Source of the DNA: Massilia forsythiae
Lineage (GTDB): Bacteria > Pseudomonadota > Gammaproteobacteria > Burkholderiales > Burkholderiaceae_D
Direction of reading: 5' to 3'
Assembly (NCBI RefSeq): GCF_012849555.1
Contig: NZ_CP051685.1
Coordinates: 3,968,001 to 4,032,000, forward strand
DNA length: 64,000 bases
How positions within the stretch are numbered: position 1 is the stretch's first letter; every line of letters begins with the position of its first letter. The notes beneath the pieces were generated by a model. It saw nothing but the letters and a program-made list of their open reading frames with translations. It ran no database searches and was not told where the DNA came from. A program made the position numbers and the translations under genes. Shown piece by piece: positions 63,789-64,000 of the stretch.

Positions 63789-64000
63789 TCAGGTCCAGGG
63801 CGCCGCCAGCAACAGCAGCACGGCGTGCGCCGGCACCTCCAGGGTGCCGTCCGCATCGCGCGGCGCCCGGTCGGGAAAGGCGCTGTCCATGACGACGCGC
63901 CAGGCGCCCGCGGGCAGGGTCACGGCGGCCGCCTGGTTTTCCGCGTTCACCAGCAGCAGGCAGGTCTCCCCGCCCGGCCGCGCACCTGCCGGTCCGTCCG
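63789..64000 (-). CDS. glgX: Glycogen debranching enzyme, C-terminal fragment (5' end beyond window)
   Basis: Only the last ~70 codons are in the window. They read [20 protein letters not shown], then [20 protein letters not shown], then a C-terminal [12 protein letters not shown] and a TGA at 63791-63789. Such a beta-sandwich end (LLLVNAE..., WRVVMDSA, then a final AHxVxLL strand) is the C-terminus of GH13 isoamylase-type GlgX proteins. Position at the head of glgC-glgA-glgP in the same direction supports this. A branching enzyme C-terminus is the main alternative; the DSA region fits GlgX better. Confidence 0.7.
   Translation of the reverse strand, partial: DGPAGARPGGETCLLLVNAENQAAAVTLPAGAWRVVMDSAFPDRAPRDADGTLEVPAHAVLLLLAAPWT

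Overview
The window comes from a high-GC Gram-negative bacterium. Gene content and style suggest Burkholderiales, most likely Oxalobacteraceae of the Massilia/Duganella/Janthinobacterium type. The pointers are an RsaM-like quorum-sensing repressor, a LuxR solo, a MacAB-type exporter beside an NRPS cluster, and a glgX-glgC-glgA-glgP glycogen operon. This placement is inference; no rRNA or other phylogenetic marker is present.

Bases 1-35490 are one strand of tightly coupled genes: five nonribosomal peptide synthetase (NRPS) genes (the first cut by the window edge), then two tailoring oxygenases. The nine adenylation domains, two epimerization domains and terminal thioesterase imply a peptide of at least nine residues plus whatever is loaded upstream. 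From binding-pocket residues I read: Gly (with a luciferase-like monooxygenase inserted in the A domain), D-Asp-like, Asp-like, D-unknown, unknown, possibly basic, Ser, Gly-like, hydrophobic. A CmlA-type diiron beta-hydroxylase and a SyrP/TauD-type Fe(II)/2-oxoglutarate hydroxylase follow, so up to three oxidative tailoring activities serve one peptide. Each NRPS junction pairs an acidic C-terminal tail with a TubC-like N-terminal docking domain.

Bases 35500-43960 hold regulation, activation and export for the cluster: a divergent RsaM-like gene and LuxR-type AHL receptor with no luxI in view, a Sfp/EntD-like phosphopantetheinyl transferase, an ankyrin-repeat periplasmic protein, a membrane-fusion protein plus MacB-like ABC exporter, and a type II thioesterase, closed by a good intrinsic terminator at 43927-43956.

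Bases 44063-47798 hold an exported methyltransferase-like protein, a second membrane-fusion protein and a NodT-type outer-membrane factor lipoprotein without their own pump. Bases 47866-50705 are a sugar-porter MFS gene and a LacI-family regulator. Bases 50843-56356 hold a CPD photolyase, an unusual VWA plus adenylosuccinate-synthetase-like operon divergent from a NUDIX/winged-helix protein, and a SIS-domain sugar-phosphate isomerase/deaminase with a near-consensus promoter. Bases 56656-64000 are alpha-glucan metabolism: a GH13 alpha-glucosidase convergent, across a REP-like element, with glgP, glgA, glgC and the end of glgX.

Domain and specificity calls rest on motifs read by eye; no database search was possible.
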